A DNA stretch of 34,353 nucleotides from a bacterium (GTDB lineage: Bacteria > Patescibacteriota > Patescibacteriia > Patescibacteriales > VMTK01): NCBI GenBank assembly GCA_030693295.1, contig JAUYAT010000042.1, forward strand, positions 1 to 34,353, in the 5' to 3' direction. The translations under genes and the position numbers were made by a program. This document shows, in pieces, positions 33,274 to 34,353 of the stretch (position 1 is its first letter; every line of letters begins with the position of its first letter). Under the pieces are notes generated by a model that did not search any database, had not been told where the DNA came from, and worked only from the letters and a program-made list of their open reading frames with translations.

Positions 33274-34260
33274 ATGGCACAAGTATTCAAAACAACAGAT
33301 TACACAATCGGAAAGCTAATGGACGATATTGAGATCGGCGATATTGCTTTGCCTGATATTCAACGCCCCTTTGTTTGGTATAAGAAAATTTCCAAAGTTC
33401 GTGATTTGTTTGATTCAATTTATCGCGGTTACCCAATCGGTTATTTGTTGTTTTGGGAAAATGCTAATCGTAGCGATTATAAAAATATCGGATTTGACGA
33501 GAAAAAAAGAAAAATACCAAGATTTTTAATTATTGACGGACAGCAAAGATTGACTGCTCTTTTTGCGGTCATGAAGGATAAAGAAGTTTTGACGCCTGAT
33601 TATGAAAAAAAGAAAATTAAAATCGCATTTAAGCCGTTAGCTTCTACTTTTAAGGTCGGCGACGCTGCGACAGATCGCGACCCCGAATATATTGCCAATT
33701 TGTCGTCTCTTTGGTCTGGCGAAGGTGACTTTGCAATAATTAGTTCTTTTATTGCTAACTTGAAAGAAAAAAGAGAAATTCCCAAAGACGAAGAAAAAGC
33801 AATATCAGCAAATATTCAATCGCTGATAAATATCAATAAATACCCGCTCACCGCTTTGGAAATTGCTCCCAATCTTGAAGAAGAAATTGTTTCTGATATT
33901 TTTGTTCGCATAAACAGTCAAGGCGTTAGTCTAACGCAAGCCGATTTTATTTTGACTTTATTGTCTGTCTATTGGGAAGAAGGGCGAAAAGAAATTGAAC
34001 AATTTTGTATTGATTCAAGAAAAATACCAGAAAAAGAAACCCGCTTTTCCTCCTTTAATTATCTTATTAAACCCGACCCAGACGATATGCTCCGCGTATT
34101 GGTTGGCTTGACATTTCATCGCGCGAAAATGAAAGATGTGTATTCAATTATTCGCGGTCGTGATATGGAAACTGGCGAATTTTCCGAAGATTTGAGGACG
34201 CAACAATTTGATAAACTGTCAAGTCCTGAAAATACTATACCATTTAGGACATTCGATTAA
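33274..34260 (+). pseudogene. DUF262/GmrS-like protein, apparently 3'-truncated
   Basis: ALPDIQRPFVWYKKISKVRDLFDSIYRGYPIGYLLFWEN, LIIDGQQRLTALFAV, VSDIFVRINSQGVSLTQADFILTLLS; ends abruptly with PFRTFD*. Confidence 0.75.
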
Positions 34261-34353
34261 GGAAACATTTTTAATAAATAGTTTTGTGAATTTCATCGGC
34301 GCTTGATATTTAACGCTCGTATGGATTCTCCGTTTATTATAATAATCAATCCT

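Overview
The window looks like a chromosomal segment from a Candidate Phyla Radiation (Patescibacteria)-like bacterium. This taxonomic call is inferred from gene content and repeat style and was not tested. The core part (about 4-29 kb) carries miaB, pgeF/yfiH-like, miaA, gatB, a compact dTMP-synthesis cluster (dCMP deaminase, tandem ThyX-like protein, NMP-kinase-like protein, Tmk-dUTPase fusion), rplA-rplK-nusG-secE, a membrane-anchored Clp ATPase, a WecA/MraY-type transferase, dus, corA, a conjugation-type (TraD/VirB4-like) ATPase, dnaX and tRNA-Gln(CTG). The two ends are accessory. On the left are a probable transposase start with repeated terminal sequence, secreted Kazal-like proteins and a decayed HicBA. 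On the right are a small XRE-ImmA/DUF4411 toxin-antitoxin-like island at the 3' end of tRNA-Gln, a DUF4143-type ATPase, a repeat-disrupted radC, and an XRE + truncated DUF262 pair. The most notable signals are: (1) short repeats captured in frame inside housekeeping genes (miaB, miaA, gatB) and forming a protein C-terminus; (2) paired inverted ATTCCCGCGAAAGCGGGAAT elements; (3) an 11-bp duplication of the tRNA-Gln 3' end flanking the toxin-antitoxin island; (4) a two-domain ThyX in which complementary catalytic motifs appear to be kept in different halves; (5) operator-like inverted repeats upstream of accessory genes. All family assignments are by eye from the sequence; no database search was run.
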